DNA of 64,000 nucleotides from Bacillus sp. ISL-51 (GTDB taxonomy: Bacteria; Bacillota; Bacilli; Bacillales; Bacillaceae): the NCBI RefSeq assembly GCF_018613535.1, contig NZ_JAGGQB010000011.1, positions 113,154 through 177,153 of the forward strand, written 5' to 3'. A program made the translations under genes and the position numbers. This document shows, one piece after another, positions 20,301 to 30,900 of the stretch (position 1 is its first letter; every line of letters starts with the position of its first letter). The notes beneath the pieces are model-generated. The model had not been told where the DNA came from. It saw only the letters and a program-made list of their open reading frames with translations, and did no database searches.

Positions 20301-23300
20301 TCCGGCTTCTTCCGATCCAAATGACGCGGGCCTGGTAGCGGCGGATCACATATTCACTCCACGCCTCGCCGAGATAACCGGCGCCTCCGATGACGACATA
20401 TACGCCGCCTGTTTTATATAACGAGCCGTTTTTCGGAACGTTTGCGAGCGGAATCAATTGCCGCTCGAACAGCTGCTGTTGGCGGTACGCCCACATTTGC
20501 CCGTTTTTCTCAGCTGACAGAGAAATTACATCGTTGATCGGCCAGGTGCCGTCCTTTTCCGTGTCGATCACGCGGATATTCCAATGCGGGTACTCTTTCG
20601 CCATCGTTCCCGCTAAGCCGCAAACGGCGGCTTGAGTTGGATTGGCGCCGTCATGTTCACAAAACGGCTGCGCTTCCTCTGTGACAAAGCACCAATTTAG
20701 GTTTTTCTCCCCGTATCCCAATGTAAGGAAGGCTTTCATCAGCTTAAATATATGAAAAACGTTGCGTTCCTGCTCTTTGAGACTGTCCGCTGAATCGGCC
20801 TGCGGAGCGAGCCAAATGATCTGTTCCCATGCTGATGCTCCGAGCATTTGCGTCATGGAGGTGATATCATCCGTGCTTCTGATAGGCAAAAATGCCGCGT
20901 TTGGCAGATGCCGTTTGATAAGCGTGTGCTGGGATTCGGTTCCTCCGAATACCGCAGCTTGTCCTGCCAGCGTTTTGACATTGCCGTTTCGTTTAGCTGC
21001 AACCGGCTCCCAAGCAGGAATCATCATCGTATGGCCGACGGGCGGCTGACCGGTTTGGGTGTTGTCGAGCGCCCGGACAGACGCGCCTTTCATCCTTACA
21101 TATACCGTACCGGTTTCATCACAAATATCGATGTCGAATTTTCTTACTTTGTCCTCCGCTTTGCTGCCTTCACTGTAGCGGATATATGACCACACCTTTT
21201 CCGGGCACGCACCGAGCACTTCCACCTCCTGCATCGCAAACGGCAAAGAGAGCTGATGGCTTTTGGCATTGTCATGAATCGAGCGGACAAGCAAGCCGAT
21301 GGAGGCGTGAAAAGCCGCGTCCATTATGCTCGGATGAAGCGTGTATTGCTGTTTGCTCTCTTGTACGGCGGACGGAAGTGAAATATTGGCGAGCAATCGG
21401 TCTTCTCCGATCAGCAATTTCTGAACGCCCCGATAGGCCGCGCCGTAATCAAGCCCAATCTTTTGAAATGCATCATAGCACTCGGCTGCCGTCACCGTCT
21501 CCAAGCCGCATTGCGCCTGCAAAGACGCGATATCTAACTGTACATCTTCGGCTGCTGTAATGACGGCTTCACCTTGGCTGTGAATGACAGGATCTTCATC
21601 TCTTCCTTCCGCCTCGCTGTATATTTCGTAGGTAATCTCTCCATTATCCTCAGGATAAAGGGCAATATGTATTTCCTTCGGTTCGTTTTCAATGATGATC
21701 GGACGGACCCAGACGACATTTTTGAGTGAGATGCATTGATGTTTTTCCTGCACACCCGCCGCTTTTTTCACAGCCTCTCCGGCCATTTCCAAATAGGCGA
21801 CTCCCGGCAATATCTTTTTGCCGTCTACGACATGGTCAGAAAGGAAAAATTCATCTCCCGTAAAGACAGAAGTGAATCGCTGCTGTGAAAAATCGGATGT
21901 ATTCTGTTGTAAAAGCGGGTGCAGCACGATGCCTGACGGACTTTTTTCTTGTTGCTTTTGCTGCGGAATCCAATAACGTTCTTTAGCAAACGGATAAGTC
22001 GGAACGCTGATTTTCAGCGGTTTATGTTTCCCGTACCGCTTGCTCCAATCCACATGTTTCCCTTCCGCCCATGCCTCGGCAAGCTGCCTCACATTATCCG
22101 TTTCAGGAGCGGAGGCGTTTGCGGAAAGCTCCGGCACCTCGGCTTGTCCGCGCCAGCAGTCTGGTATGTTTTCTTTTCCGTTTGCGAAATCGTTCAGCTT
22201 CTGCTTTAGATCATGAATGTCTTTAACGAAAAAGACAACTCGTTCCTCCATTGCTTCACGGCCTGTCTGGAGCGTGCAGGCAATTTCAGAAAGTGACGCT
22301 TTTTCAGGCAGTGACTGGGCAAGCTTTTTTGCATACGCTGAAAGCCTGTCTCTATTTCTCGCGGAAAGCGGAATGATCTTGCATACGTCGTTTTCTAATA
22401 CAGTGCCTTGATGTGCAGGCGGAATGTATTCTTCTAAGATGATATGCGCGTTTGAGCCTGATGCCCCGAAGGAACTGAGTCCGGCTCGGCGCGGGTAATA
22501 AGTCACTTGTCCATTCTCTTCAGCTTTCGGCTTTTGCCACGGAGCTGTTTCTTGCTGCACGTAAAAAGGTGATTGATCGAGCTTTACATACGGATTTAAT
22601 TCTGCGGAATGCAGGGATTTCACAAGCGTTTTATGATGAAGCTGGAGCACCGCTTTGGTTAACCCGCTGATGCCGGCCGCAGACTCGGCATGGCCGATAT
22701 TTGACTTCACTGAACCGATTGAGCAAAATTGCTTGTCCTGCGTCCCTTGGCTGAATGCTTTTGCCAGTCCTTCAATTTCAATCGGATCTCCTAACGAAGT
22801 TCCCGTTCCATGGGCTTCCACATAGCTGACTGTCCGCGGACTGACACCCGCTTTTTTCAGGCATGCCCCAATGACATCTGCCTGTGCCGCAGGGCTCGGG
22901 ACGGTAATTCCGCTTACTTTTCCTACATGGTTAACGGCGCTTCCTTTAATCACGGCATAAATCCGGTCGCCGTCTTGTTCGGCTTTCTGTAAAGGCTTCA
23001 GTAATACCGCTCCGACACCCTCTCCGGAAACGTAGCCGTCCCCTTCTTTGCCAAACGTGCGGCACCGTCCGTCACTTGAGTGCATGCCCACGCTTCCGTA
23101 GCTGATATATTTCGCCGGATGCAAAGACAGGTTTACTCCCCCTGCTAACGCCGCTTCACATTCCCCGCTGCGGATGCTTTCAATAGCCAGGTGAACGGCT
23201 GTCAATGACGAGGAGCATACCGTATCAACTGCCATGCTCGGGCCGTGGAAATCACAGTAATAGGACACCCTGTTGGCGATTTGAGCATAATTAAGCGAGA

Positions 23301-24930
23301 CGGGAAACGGATTTGTTTCCGATAATTGTTCTGCGCCGATCAATGAGTAATCCTTATGCATCACGCCCGCAAATACCCCGACTGGGTGTTTTTTCCGTTC
23401 GTTTCCGCCAAGCGTCTTAGGCGTATAACCCGCGTCTTCAATCGTTTCCCAGCACGTCTCTAAAAACAGGCGTTCCTGCGGGTCCATCGTTTCTGCTTCA
23501 CGCGGCGATATTCTGAAAAACTGCGGATCGAAGCAGTCGGCATCGTCGATAAAACCGCCCCATTTTGACAGTGTTTTTCCTGACGGAGACGTCACGTCTG
23601 CATATGTCCGCCAATCCCAGCGGGACTCCGGAACTTCGGTGATGCAATCAATTCCGGCCTTGAGATTTTCCCAAAACTCTGCCACATTTTTCGCTTTCGG
23701 ATAGCGTCCGGCCATTCCGATAATCGCGATATCTCCGGCTTTTTCACGATTTGCCGGTTCGGCTGCTGGTTCGGCTGCTGGTTCGGCTGCTGGTTCGGCT
23801 TCAAAAGAAGGCTTACATGAGGGATTCGCCGCCCCTTCAAATGAAACCGTTTCTTTCAGATAGGCTGCCAGTTCCTTTATGTTCGTATATTCAAAGAGAA
23901 GCGTGGGCGCAAGGGCTGCGCCCGTCTTCATGCTGATGTCTTGAACAATCTCAAGTAAAGAGGAAGAGTCCAGACCGAGTTCGTAGTAGCCGGAAAGGAT
24001 ATCCAGTTTTTCTGCGGGCCTGTCCAGTTTTTCGGCTAAGAGCTTGCGCAGGAAAAGGATGATTTCTTTCTCGTTTGCGCTTTCCGGCTCACTTGTTTTC
24101 TTCTTTGGCTGTCCCGCTTGTTCTGTGTGTACCGCTTCCTTATCACGCACCGCTTTTCCCGCAAAGTTTTTAAGCACGGCCACCTTTTGTCCGGATTTGT
24201 TAAAGTACTCAATCGTCATGTATGTGAGTTCTTTTTCCTGGCGGACGGCCGAAGACCGGATACGCGCCGCGCACTCTGTTTGCAGAGTGTCCGCGGCCGT
24301 AAACGATTCATAGTATAAGGGCAGGTGAAGGCGGTTTGTTTCAGACAGCAAACCGCTTGCCCCTATGCCGCTCGCATCCAAAAGAGCCGGGTGGAACAAA
24401 AAAGCGTCCTTTCCTTCTTCGGCTGACAGATCAATCAGCACGCTGTCGTCCGTTTCATACAGCCGCCCGCTTGATTTCATCATGCCAGAGTGCGCCAAGT
24501 CATGGCCCAGACAGCGATCATACATATCATTCAGATCAGAGGAGCACGCTGATTGTTTCCAATCGTTGAAGTCAATGGTTTCGTCAAACGTGATTGCATC
24601 TCTTTTATGCATTTCCGCCGTCGCATATTGGATTGGCTCTGACAGCTCAGCTCCTTGCTGTTTCTGCCCTGAAAGGGAGATGGACCACTTTCCATCTCCG
24701 CTTTCTGAACATTGAATGGTCAGAATGATTTTATCCGTTTCACTGACGGTTAAAGGCTGATAAATCGTCACATGTTTCAGTTCGAGCTCATTATACGCAC
24801 AGCCGTGCTCTTGAAATACTTGATACATTAAATCTATATAGGCAAGACCGGGTAATAACGCTTCACCAAAAACCTTATGGCCTCTCATGATAGGATGATC
24901 CAATGAGAAATTGATTTTTTCCGTTATCAT
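14362..24930 (-). CDS. baeM: BaeM, trans-AT polyketide synthase with C-methyltransferase
   Basis: Third megasynthase, 3,522 residues from ATG 24930. Order: N-terminal DH (1-275, HKVFGEALLP and HPALLD), ACP (Ser322), KS1 (Cys572, HGTGT intact), DH (HVVDGKKILP, near 1033), KR (Rossmann GGAGYLG near 1512, active Tyr in SHYASG), SAM-dependent C-methyltransferase (~1790-2120, ILEIGAGTGG near 1944), ACP (Ser2199), KS2 (Cys2449), KR (GGLGGLG near 3122), ACP (Ser3418) and a short helical C-terminus that probably docks to BaeN. The first DH-ACP completes the split module begun by the terminal non-elongating KS of BaeL. The methyltransferase accounts for the single alpha-methyl branch known in bacillaene. 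The frame stays open upstream to 25095, but ATG 24930 is preferred: GAGAGGAG lies 9 nt upstream and the protein then opens directly at the DH. The linker before KS1 holds a 12-bp tandem repeat. Confidence 0.95.
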   Translation of the reverse strand: MITEKINFSLDHPIMRGHKVFGEALLPGLAYIDLMYQVFQEHGCAYNELELKHVTIYQPLTVSETDKIILTIQCSESGDGKWSISLSGQKQQGAELSEPIQYATAEMHKRDAITFDETIDFNDWKQSACSSDLNDMYDRCLGHDLAHSGMMKSSGRLYETDDSVLIDLSAEEGKDAFLFHPALLDASGIGASGLLSETNRLHLPLYYESFTAADTLQTECAARIRSSAVRQEKELTYMTIEYFNKSGQKVAVLKNFAGKAVRDKEAVHTEQAGQPKKKTSEPESANEKEIILFLRKLLAEKLDRPAEKLDILSGYYELGLDSSSLLEIVQDISMKTGAALAPTLLFEYTNIKELAAYLKETVSFEGAANPSCKPSFEAEPAAEPAAEPAAEPANREKAGDIAIIGMAGRYPKAKNVAEFWENLKAGIDCITEVPESRWDWRTYADVTSPSGKTLSKWGGFIDDADCFDPQFFRISPREAETMDPQERLFLETCWETIEDAGYTPKTLGGNERKKHPVGVFAGVMHKDYSLIGAEQLSETNPFPVSLNYAQIANRVSYYCDFHGPSMAVDTVCSSSLTAVHLAIESIRSGECEAALAGGVNLSLHPAKYISYGSVGMHSSDGRCRTFGKEGDGYVSGEGVGAVLLKPLQKAEQDGDRIYAVIKGSAVNHVGKVSGITVPSPAAQADVIGACLKKAGVSPRTVSYVEAHGTGTSLGDPIEIEGLAKAFSQGTQDKQFCSIGSVKSNIGHAESAAGISGLTKAVLQLHHKTLVKSLHSAELNPYVKLDQSPFYVQQETAPWQKPKAEENGQVTYYPRRAGLSSFGASGSNAHIILEEYIPPAHQGTVLENDVCKIIPLSARNRDRLSAYAKKLAQSLPEKASLSEIACTLQTGREAMEERVVFFVKDIHDLKQKLNDFANGKENIPDCWRGQAEVPELSANASAPETDNVRQLAEAWAEGKHVDWSKRYGKHKPLKISVPTYPFAKERYWIPQQKQQEKSPSGIVLHPLLQQNTSDFSQQRFTSVFTGDEFFLSDHVVDGKKILPGVAYLEMAGEAVKKAAGVQEKHQCISLKNVVWVRPIIIENEPKEIHIALYPEDNGEITYEIYSEAEGRDEDPVIHSQGEAVITAAEDVQLDIASLQAQCGLETVTAAECYDAFQKIGLDYGAAYRGVQKLLIGEDRLLANISLPSAVQESKQQYTLHPSIMDAAFHASIGLLVRSIHDNAKSHQLSLPFAMQEVEVLGACPEKVWSYIRYSEGSKAEDKVRKFDIDICDETGTVYVRMKGASVRALDNTQTGQPPVGHTMMIPAWEPVAAKRNGNVKTLAGQAAVFGGTESQHTLIKRHLPNAAFLPIRSTDDITSMTQMLGASAWEQIIWLAPQADSADSLKEQERNVFHIFKLMKAFLTLGYGEKNLNWCFVTEEAQPFCEHDGANPTQAAVCGLAGTMAKEYPHWNIRVIDTEKDGTWPINDVISLSAEKNGQMWAYRQQQLFERQLIPLANVPKNGSLYKTGGVYVVIGGAGYLGEAWSEYVIRRYQARVIWIGRSRINESIQAKLDRLAAYGPAPEYVSADAADSASLERAYHRIKERWTNINGVIHSAMDLSEQSLNNMELDEFKAVLRAKADVSVSMAKVFEREPLDFALFFSSLVAFIHNVKQSHYASGCAFSDAFAKELELNWNCPVKVMNWGYWGNSEAAEDGNFVQLMDQIGLGLIEPDAAMEALEALLTMPVHQAAFIHTTKPVAVEGMNEQEQMSVYLPQPLTAAAQLDVRPPEAETLRGAEHGELDDFLYQLLIAQLKEAGLLTPESMKAYEPEHVYFKKWLEQSVAFLLEHRYLDGDTDSFTLSARAKSASGSIWQEWERRKGEWLNNANTKAMSVLAETMLKSLPDILRENVPATDIMFPHSSMELVEGIYKHNQVADYFNSVLSDTLTAYVKERISQDTEASIRILEIGAGTGGTSAGIFEKLKPYQNNIKEYCYTDLSKAFLVHAETEYGEKNPYLTYKIFNAEAPLSHQDIDPGAYDIVVAANVLHATKDIRQTLRNAKAVLKHNGLLLLNEMAGNSLFPHITFGLLEGWWLHEDTKLRIPGCPGLYPESWKQVLESEGCHSVFFPAEAAHDLSHQIIAANSNGIVRQALQTVSGKRDEAPQAQPAPPADQQTAVQKSDVSLKEKSTEYMKTLIGETLKIPPSHIDSKAPLEKYGIDSIVVVQLTNTLRNVLDQVSSTLFFEYQTIDALVEHLIKTKRDAMIKLTGAVPVQAEPETASKPQAAKPVMPLQTSRRYRREKRITAETAPQNSVRDVAIIGVSGRYPQAKTAAALWDNIKKGKNCIEEIPEDRWNWQDYYDEEKGKEGSIYTKWGGFIEDMDKFDPLFFQISPLEAERMDPQERLFLETAYASIEDAGYTPDNLCQSRKIGVFAGAMNKNYPTGYGYWSIANRVSYLFDFQGPSIAVDTACSSSLTAIHLALESIYSGSSECAIAGGVNIVTDPIHYMNLSVMNMLSASDTCKSFGDRADGFVDGEGVGAVVLKPLDKAIADNDHIYGVIKGSTLNSGGKTNGYTVPNPNAQAALIKEALQRANVPARTVSYIEAHGTGTALGDPIEIAGLTKAFEEETTDRQFCAIGSAKSNIGHCESAAGIAGLTKILFQLKDRKIAPSLHAKQLNPNIDFAYTPFIVQQELSEWKRPVIDGKECPRRAGLSSFGAGGANAHLVIEEYIADKEPVQPAYPPALIVLSAKNIERLNEKAKQLTAAIRDNRYDDSDLINMACTLQTGRVPMEERLGVIVHSLKELEEKLNAFITGEETAGVYRDGTEENKRMLSVFAADEDMGAIIDAWISKGKFSKLLELWVKGVDVNWAKLYGDIPPARISLPAYPFAKERFWHQQPAERKAAPVSKRSAEKDTAERFEVMAFREVLKEQAVPQAGEKKIKTLISFLSDPVKQQAAVSAVRSFDSEAKVIFIAQGDRYEAFPSGSYQVVRKDPHSYEKAFTHIQKEHGEASAVLYLWTLEDKSCIEDYSCIVYILQAMAAAKLQPERVLLAGAFETGLERCYLESWIGFERSLGIVLPNTNITGLFQKAGGTMTDWMEKIWAELKGETEHTAFYEKGTRFVYHMERAQLSPGNNRLRTGGTYLITGGLGGLGYLFARHLAQNYQANVILTGRSPIDEKKKEKMKELMELGAGVIYAEADVCDPIGMGDCIKRAKERFGEIHGVIHAAGIESKTSIFEKEIENFQHTIEPKVRGSLLLDEWLKEETPDFICYFSSTSAVLGDFGCCDYAAANRFQMAYAQYKNEHAVHGKAFVINWPVWKNGGMGVGGEETTGMYLKSSGQRLLETEEGIDLFERIISQEDSQYLVIAGKRSRAERFLGISQQASEELPVPSEIIAPIQAESVEERLESDMKELIHSLIKISKDKLVLHKNWAEFGFDSIYLAKFAALLSKHYGIEVTPALFYSYATLGDLMKYYLTEHKEAIEGFYRTEKAPVQTDSETAEPENKEPYTDQEIIAMMKQVSEGTLDFERVQDIIEGSKTYES
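23756..23801 (-). repeat. 12-bp tandem repeat in the baeM linker
   Basis: Just under four head-to-tail copies of GGTTCGGCTGCT (plus-strand reading) encode repeated Ala-Glu-Pro-Ala units in the linker between the first ACP and KS1 of BaeM. In-frame gain or loss of units would only alter linker length. Confidence 0.9.
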
Positions 24931-24947
24931 TTCTTCCCACTCCTCTC

Positions 24948-27900
24948 TTAATTGAATGTTTTCCAAAACATTTCTTTCGCAGGAAGCTCTTTTTCTTTTA
25001 CTGGACGGGCCGTTTTTTCTGCTATTGCCTTCCGTCTTAATGGCGGTACCGGCAGCGGCTGTCTTTTCTCTATGGTGTGATCTTCCTCCTGCCATGCTTC
25101 TACTATGACGTGGGCGTTTGTCCCGCCGTCGGCAAAACAGTTAATGGCTGCGGCCGGTCTTTTTGCAGCCCAAGGGCCGGTTGTTTTATGAAAATAAAAA
25201 TCAGTTTCTTTTATATCAAAATGCGGCATCGGCTCATCCCCTGACAAAAACGGAACCGTTTCTTTATGCTTCAGCATTAAGACGACCTTAATAAAACTGG
25301 CGATGCCTTCTGCACACAGCGGATGCCCGATGTTCGGCTTAATGGAGCCTATTCCTAATGGCTCGTGATTATCAGAGCGGTATACGGACTGGACCGCCTT
25401 CAGCTCAAGTAAATCTGTCACCGCCGAACCTGATCCGTTTGCTTCAAGATAGGTGATGTCTTCCGGTTTTTTACCGCTTTTTTCAAGCGCGGTTTGCATC
25501 ACGTCTTTTTGCGCCTGCAAATTAGGTGCAGACGGTCCTGCCGTCCGGCCGTCATTATTTATGGCGGCGGCCTTGATGACAGCGTATATAGAATCACCGT
25601 CTTTTTTCGCTTGGCTTACCGTCTTTAACAGCACCATACCGACGCCTTCTCCTAAGACAACGCCGCCTGCCCGTTTGTCAAACACATGGAATGACGGTTT
25701 CTTGCTTAATAGCCCCCGCTCTTGGAACATCCGGTGCGCCGCGTCTGTATGGAGCAGGCTGACGCCGCCCACCACGGCTGCTTCGATATCACCGCTCCTT
25801 AGTGCCTGAACGGCCATGTTCATACCGACCAGCGCCGATGAACAAGCCGTATCCAGCACGATGCTCGGACCGCGCAGATCAAAAAACTGCGACACATTTG
25901 CGGCTAAATAGTTTTGTCCCCCCGCGACGATCGGATTGCGGGTTTTAGCAAGACTTTCTTGATCAGGCTGATGCTGGCTGCGACCCCCGATATACACACC
26001 GGCCTGCATGCCCTTTATTTCTTCACGGGTATAGCCGGCGTGGCACCAAAGTTTTAAGCTTTCCTCTAATACCGCCAATGCTTGGGGGTCCATCGCTTTC
26101 GCATCGTTTTCCGGTATGAAGAAGAATTCGGAATCAAAGTGATCCATGCCGTCAATCATTCCCGCTACAAACTCATTTGGATACCCAAAACGTTCAGCAG
26201 GCACTGCGCTTATCGCAGAACGGCCTCCAGACAGCAGATCCCAATATTGTTCTAGGGATCCCGCTCCCGGAAATCGGCAGCTTAGGCCAACGACGGCGAT
26301 GTCTTCTGTTTGCGTCTTCCTCTGAGGAGCATCGTTCGCCGCTTGAACGGCAGGCTGCTGTTTTGTTGTTTCAGGCTCTTGCTGTTCTGTAAACAACGGC
26401 TGCTGATTCGAGACAAGCCATGCTGCAAACGCATCTATCGTCGGATGTTCATATAAAACAGACGGATCTAAATCCTCTTTGAGCGCTTGATTCATTTGCT
26501 GTAAAAGCTGGGCTAATATGATGGAATCCACTCCGTAATCCTGGAACGGTTCATCGGTTTCCAGTTCATCAGGAGCGATTTTCAGCTCGTCGGAAAACAG
26601 TTTCACAAGCCAAGCTTTTGTGTCTGTGAGAAGACTTGAGCCTGCCGTTTGTTTCACTGTTCCGTTATACACGCTGTCTTTTGCTTCTCTCTGTATGTCT
26701 TCTTGATTTAACAGCCTATCGGGATTCCATCCGTCTGCATGAATGACAGCCGGAAGAACTGCGGGACGGATGTTTTCCGATAAGATGCCGTCTAAAAGCT
26801 GAAGCCCTTCCGCATTTGTCAAACCTAACAGTCCAGTCTGCTTTAAGCTTTCTGTATGGACTTCCCCCAATCCGGTTTCTTTCCAATTCGGCCACTGAAC
26901 GCTCACCATCGGATATTGATCTTGATGAGCAGCCGCGAAATAGTCCATGTACGCATTCGCCATCGCATAATCCGATTGCCCGGATGCGAGAGCCGGAATG
27001 ACGGCTGATACCGATGAAAATAAGATAAAAAATTGCAAAGGCTCGTTTGTGAGCAGGCTGCTTAATGTTTGCAGACCGGCGATTTTCGGTTCCATCACCT
27101 CTTGTATGTCTTCGGCCGTCTTCCTGATAAACGCAGGATTTGTTGTATTTACTAATCCCGCACAGTGAATGACGCCGCCAATCGGCCCCATCGTGCGCCG
27201 GATGGTTTCGATACCGGCTTGTACGGCATCGCGGTCAGACAGAGTCATGTTGAGCACCGTAACTTGTACGCCTTTTGCTTCAAGCTCTTCAATCGCTTGT
27301 ATCTTCTCTGCAAGCGGTGTGTTTGCCGTTTTGAAGGATGCCCGCTCCTCACGCGGAGGGAACGGCTCCCGGCCTGTCAGAACTACTTTTTTCACTCCGT
27401 GCTTTTCTGTAAAGTGGCGGGCGCATAAGAGGCCCAGTCCTCTCGTCCCTCCTGTAATCAGAAGCACGCGGTCTTTCGGAAACGGAGCGGGCTTCAACTC
27501 AGCTTTCTCATCCATCGGTATTTCCCGGTAGCAAGCCCGGTATCTCTGCCCGTTTCGGTAGCAGACTTCAGGCTCTGTGCTGCCGGCAAAAAATTCATCC
27601 GCAATTTGCTTGGCAAGCACCTTTTGCTCAGTAAAAGAATCTGCATCCATGTGCCTTGATGTCACGCTTTTGTATTCATTTTGCAGCATTCGGTACAGCC
27701 CGCTTTTCGCTGCTCCCGACAGTTGAACCGTCTCCTGCTGAAACGGCTCCAAGCCTTTTGTAACACTTAAAAGCGTTATTGAACGCCCTTGACGGCGGCT
27801 GTTCTCAATCAGTTTCTGAAGCCAGCTGATCCCTTGTAAAGTCTCCGCTTCGTCCCCGCATCCGGTCAGATCCACGGCGCCCGCTATCTGATCCCATTCA

Positions 27901-30900
27901 GTATGTGCGTCATCAGCCGATTCGATATCAAGAATGGCTGATTCAGCAAAATGTTTAGCGGTTTCCTCAGCAAGCCCTATTGTCTTCTGATCAGCTAATA
28001 AAATGACGGTTTGGCGGTTTTTGCTTTGGACTGATTGGATTTGGCACGGTGCCCACTGCTTTTGTAAAAGCCGGGTCTCCCGCATGTTTCCGTTTTCTTG
28101 TAATCCGGCTTTCGGCTGGGGCAGCCAATACGGCTCCTTTGCAAACGGATAAGCCGGCAAACTGATTCGGCGGGGCTTTTCGCCGCTATAGAGCCTGTCC
28201 CAATCAACCTGAAGCCCTTTTGCCCATAATTCGGCGATATTGGACCATTTTTTCTTTTGAAACCATGATCCAAGCAGCTGCTTCAGATCATCATCCGTTT
28301 CAAATGTTTTGATTTCGCTTTTAGATGCTTTTACGTGGGCAGCATATACACCCTCGCTCGTTTTGCCGTCGATAAAATCCGTCAAACGTCTGATCAGCTC
28401 TTCTTTCGAATCTGCTGTAACAGCGAGGCGGTAATCCATCGCGTCCCTCGCGGTTTGAAGGGTATACGCCACATCAGAAAGATTCAGCTCTCCGCTCGCT
28501 TTTGCGAAGTCTTTCATAGACTCGGCATAAGCCTTTAACTGCGGCGCCTTTTTCGCTGAGAGAACAAATATGTTTGTCTCATCCGGCTGCCTGTTCCCGC
28601 TCCACTTCGGCTGATACTCCTCAATAACGAGGTGGGCGTTTGTGCCGCTGTAGCCGAAAGAGCTGACACAGGCCCGCCGCGGCGTATCGCCGGATTCCCA
28701 ATGTTTCAGTTCTGTATTGACATATAAAGGCGACTCATCAAAGGCAAAATGTTCATTCGGCGTGTTGAAATGAAGCGTAGGGACGAGCGTCTGATGCTTC
28801 ATGGACATCAGCACTTTTTGTACGCTTGCCACACCTGCCGCAGCTGACGTGTGTCCGATATTCGATTTTACAGAACCGATGGCGCAGTATTGTTTGCGAT
28901 CCGTTTTCTCTTTAAATACCGACGATAGAGCTTCTAATTCAATCGGATCGCCCTGCTTCGTTCCGGTGCCGTGCATCTCAGCATAGCTGATGCTTTCAGG
29001 GTGGATGTTGTGCGCTTCATAAACTTCACGCTCTAAATCCATTTGGCTTTTCGCGCTTGGTGCGGTAATGCCGTTCGTTTTGCCGTCTTGGTTAATGCCT
29101 GAACCGATAATGACGCCGTATATATGGTCTTGGTCGGCTTCTGCGTCTTTAAGCCTTTTCAAAACGAGCGCACCCGCACCTTCACCAGGCACAAATCCAT
29201 TCGCGCTGTTATCAAATGCTTTGCATTGACCGTCCGCAGACAGCATTCCGGCTTCACACATGCTGATGTATGATTCAGGCGTTAAATACAAGGTGACACC
29301 GCCGACGAGCGCCATATCGATTTCATGGTTTAACAGCGCCTGGCGCGCCAGATGAGTGCCGACAAGTGAAGATGAGCAAGCCGTATCTATCGGAATGGCG
29401 GGCCCTTTCAAATTGAGATAATACGGCAGGCGGGCGGCGGCGATGCTGAAGCTGTTGCCCGTGGCGCTTCCCCCTGACTGATGTTTGTTAAGCATCATGC
29501 CGTATTCATTGTTCATAATTCCCACATATACGCCGCATTTTTTCCCGTTTAATGTCCTTGCGTTATAACTCGCATCCTCAAAGGCTTTATAGCCCTCCTG
29601 TAAAAATATCCGGTGCTGAGGGTCCATCAGTTCGGCTTCTGAAGGAGAAATATTAAAGAACAGCGGATCAAACTCCTCAATATCATCCAGCATGCCGATT
29701 GATTTGCAGTACACTTTGCCTTTCTTGTTCAATGCCGGATCGTAATATTTGTTCACATCCCACCGGGAAGGCGGAATCTCGCGGATTGAGTTTTTCGCTT
29801 GAACTAAATTGTCCCAATACTTGCCGAGATCCGGCGCATCAGGATACCTGCCCGACATACCGACGATGGCGATCGCATCCTGCCTCTCCTCTTTCGGCGC
29901 TGAGTTAACAGGTTCCGTGTCACGTTCCTTTTGAACCGTTATTTGGATCGGCTGCACCTGCTTTTTTTCAAAAGGCGCCGCTTCCTTTTTCAGTTCGGGC
30001 GGGCGTTCTGGAGGCACCCGCTTTTTTCCGCCCCTGCCGGCCAGCTCTGAATGCAGAAAATCTGCAAATTGGCGGATTGTCGGATAATCATACACTTTGG
30101 TGACGTTACAGTCTGTTCCGTACCGTTTATTGACGGCCTTGACCCATTCCAGACCGGTAATGGAGTCCATGCCTAAATCAATGAATGCTTCATCGATGTC
30201 TGCTTCATGAGGCTCCATGTACAGAACATCAGCCAGCGCTTTCGATAACTCGTCATGCAGCGCCTCAACCGGTTCATCTGTCTCAGAAGATGCCGCTGTT
30301 TCAGACATCCCCTCCCTGATGTCAGCAACTGCATACGCCTGTACACCTTGCCGCTCAGTCAAAGACTGTAACGAAATATTTGACGGCTTTTCTATTGCCT
30401 GTATTTCAATCTGTACGGCCTCAGCATGATCAAGTGCTGTTTCCGCGCCAAGCTCGTCTTTTAAGAAAGCTGCAAATTGGCGGATTGTCGGGTAATCATA
30501 TACTTTGGTGACAGTAATGGATGTGCCGTACGTTTTATTAATCGCCTTTATCCATTCCAGTCCGGTAATCGAGTCCATGCCGATGTCAATAAACGTGTCG
30601 TCTTGGTCAATGTCATGAAGATCCATATATAAGACATCTGCCAAACTTGCCGTTAATTCTCCGCTTAAGGCTTCAGCCGAAACCGGCGAATGGTTAACAG
30701 GCTGTGCGGCTCTTTTCGGTTCCGGTCTGCTTAAAGGCTGTAATGCGATATGTGCCGGCTTCTGACTAACAGTCTCATCCGCAGGCAGCGCTTCAATGGC
30801 CGGCTTTACGACGGCTGCCGGTGTGATCGGCTCCGGCCGTTTTTCGATCTGTCTGCTGGAAGGCATATCCGCCGATTTGTCAATCCAATAGCGGTCTTTC

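Noticed and set aside
20340..20400. First KR of BaeM as inactive because the Rossmann motif starts VIGG rather than ITGG
   Set aside because: The glycine pattern GGAGYLG and the active-site Tyr are intact, so loss of activity is not supported.
23756..23801. Short tandem repeats as a CRISPR array
   Set aside because: The units are contiguous 12-mers with no spacers, in frame within baeM.
24931..25095. N-terminal extension of BaeM by 55 residues overlapping baeL
   Set aside because: The extension is Lys/Arg/Ser-rich out-of-frame baeL sequence. ATG 24930 has a good ribosome-binding site and starts at the DH domain.
29370..29390. EMHGTGT in BaeL KS3 as a defective KS
   Set aside because: The catalytic His is present; only the preceding residue differs (Met for Ala). 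This is not a KS0.
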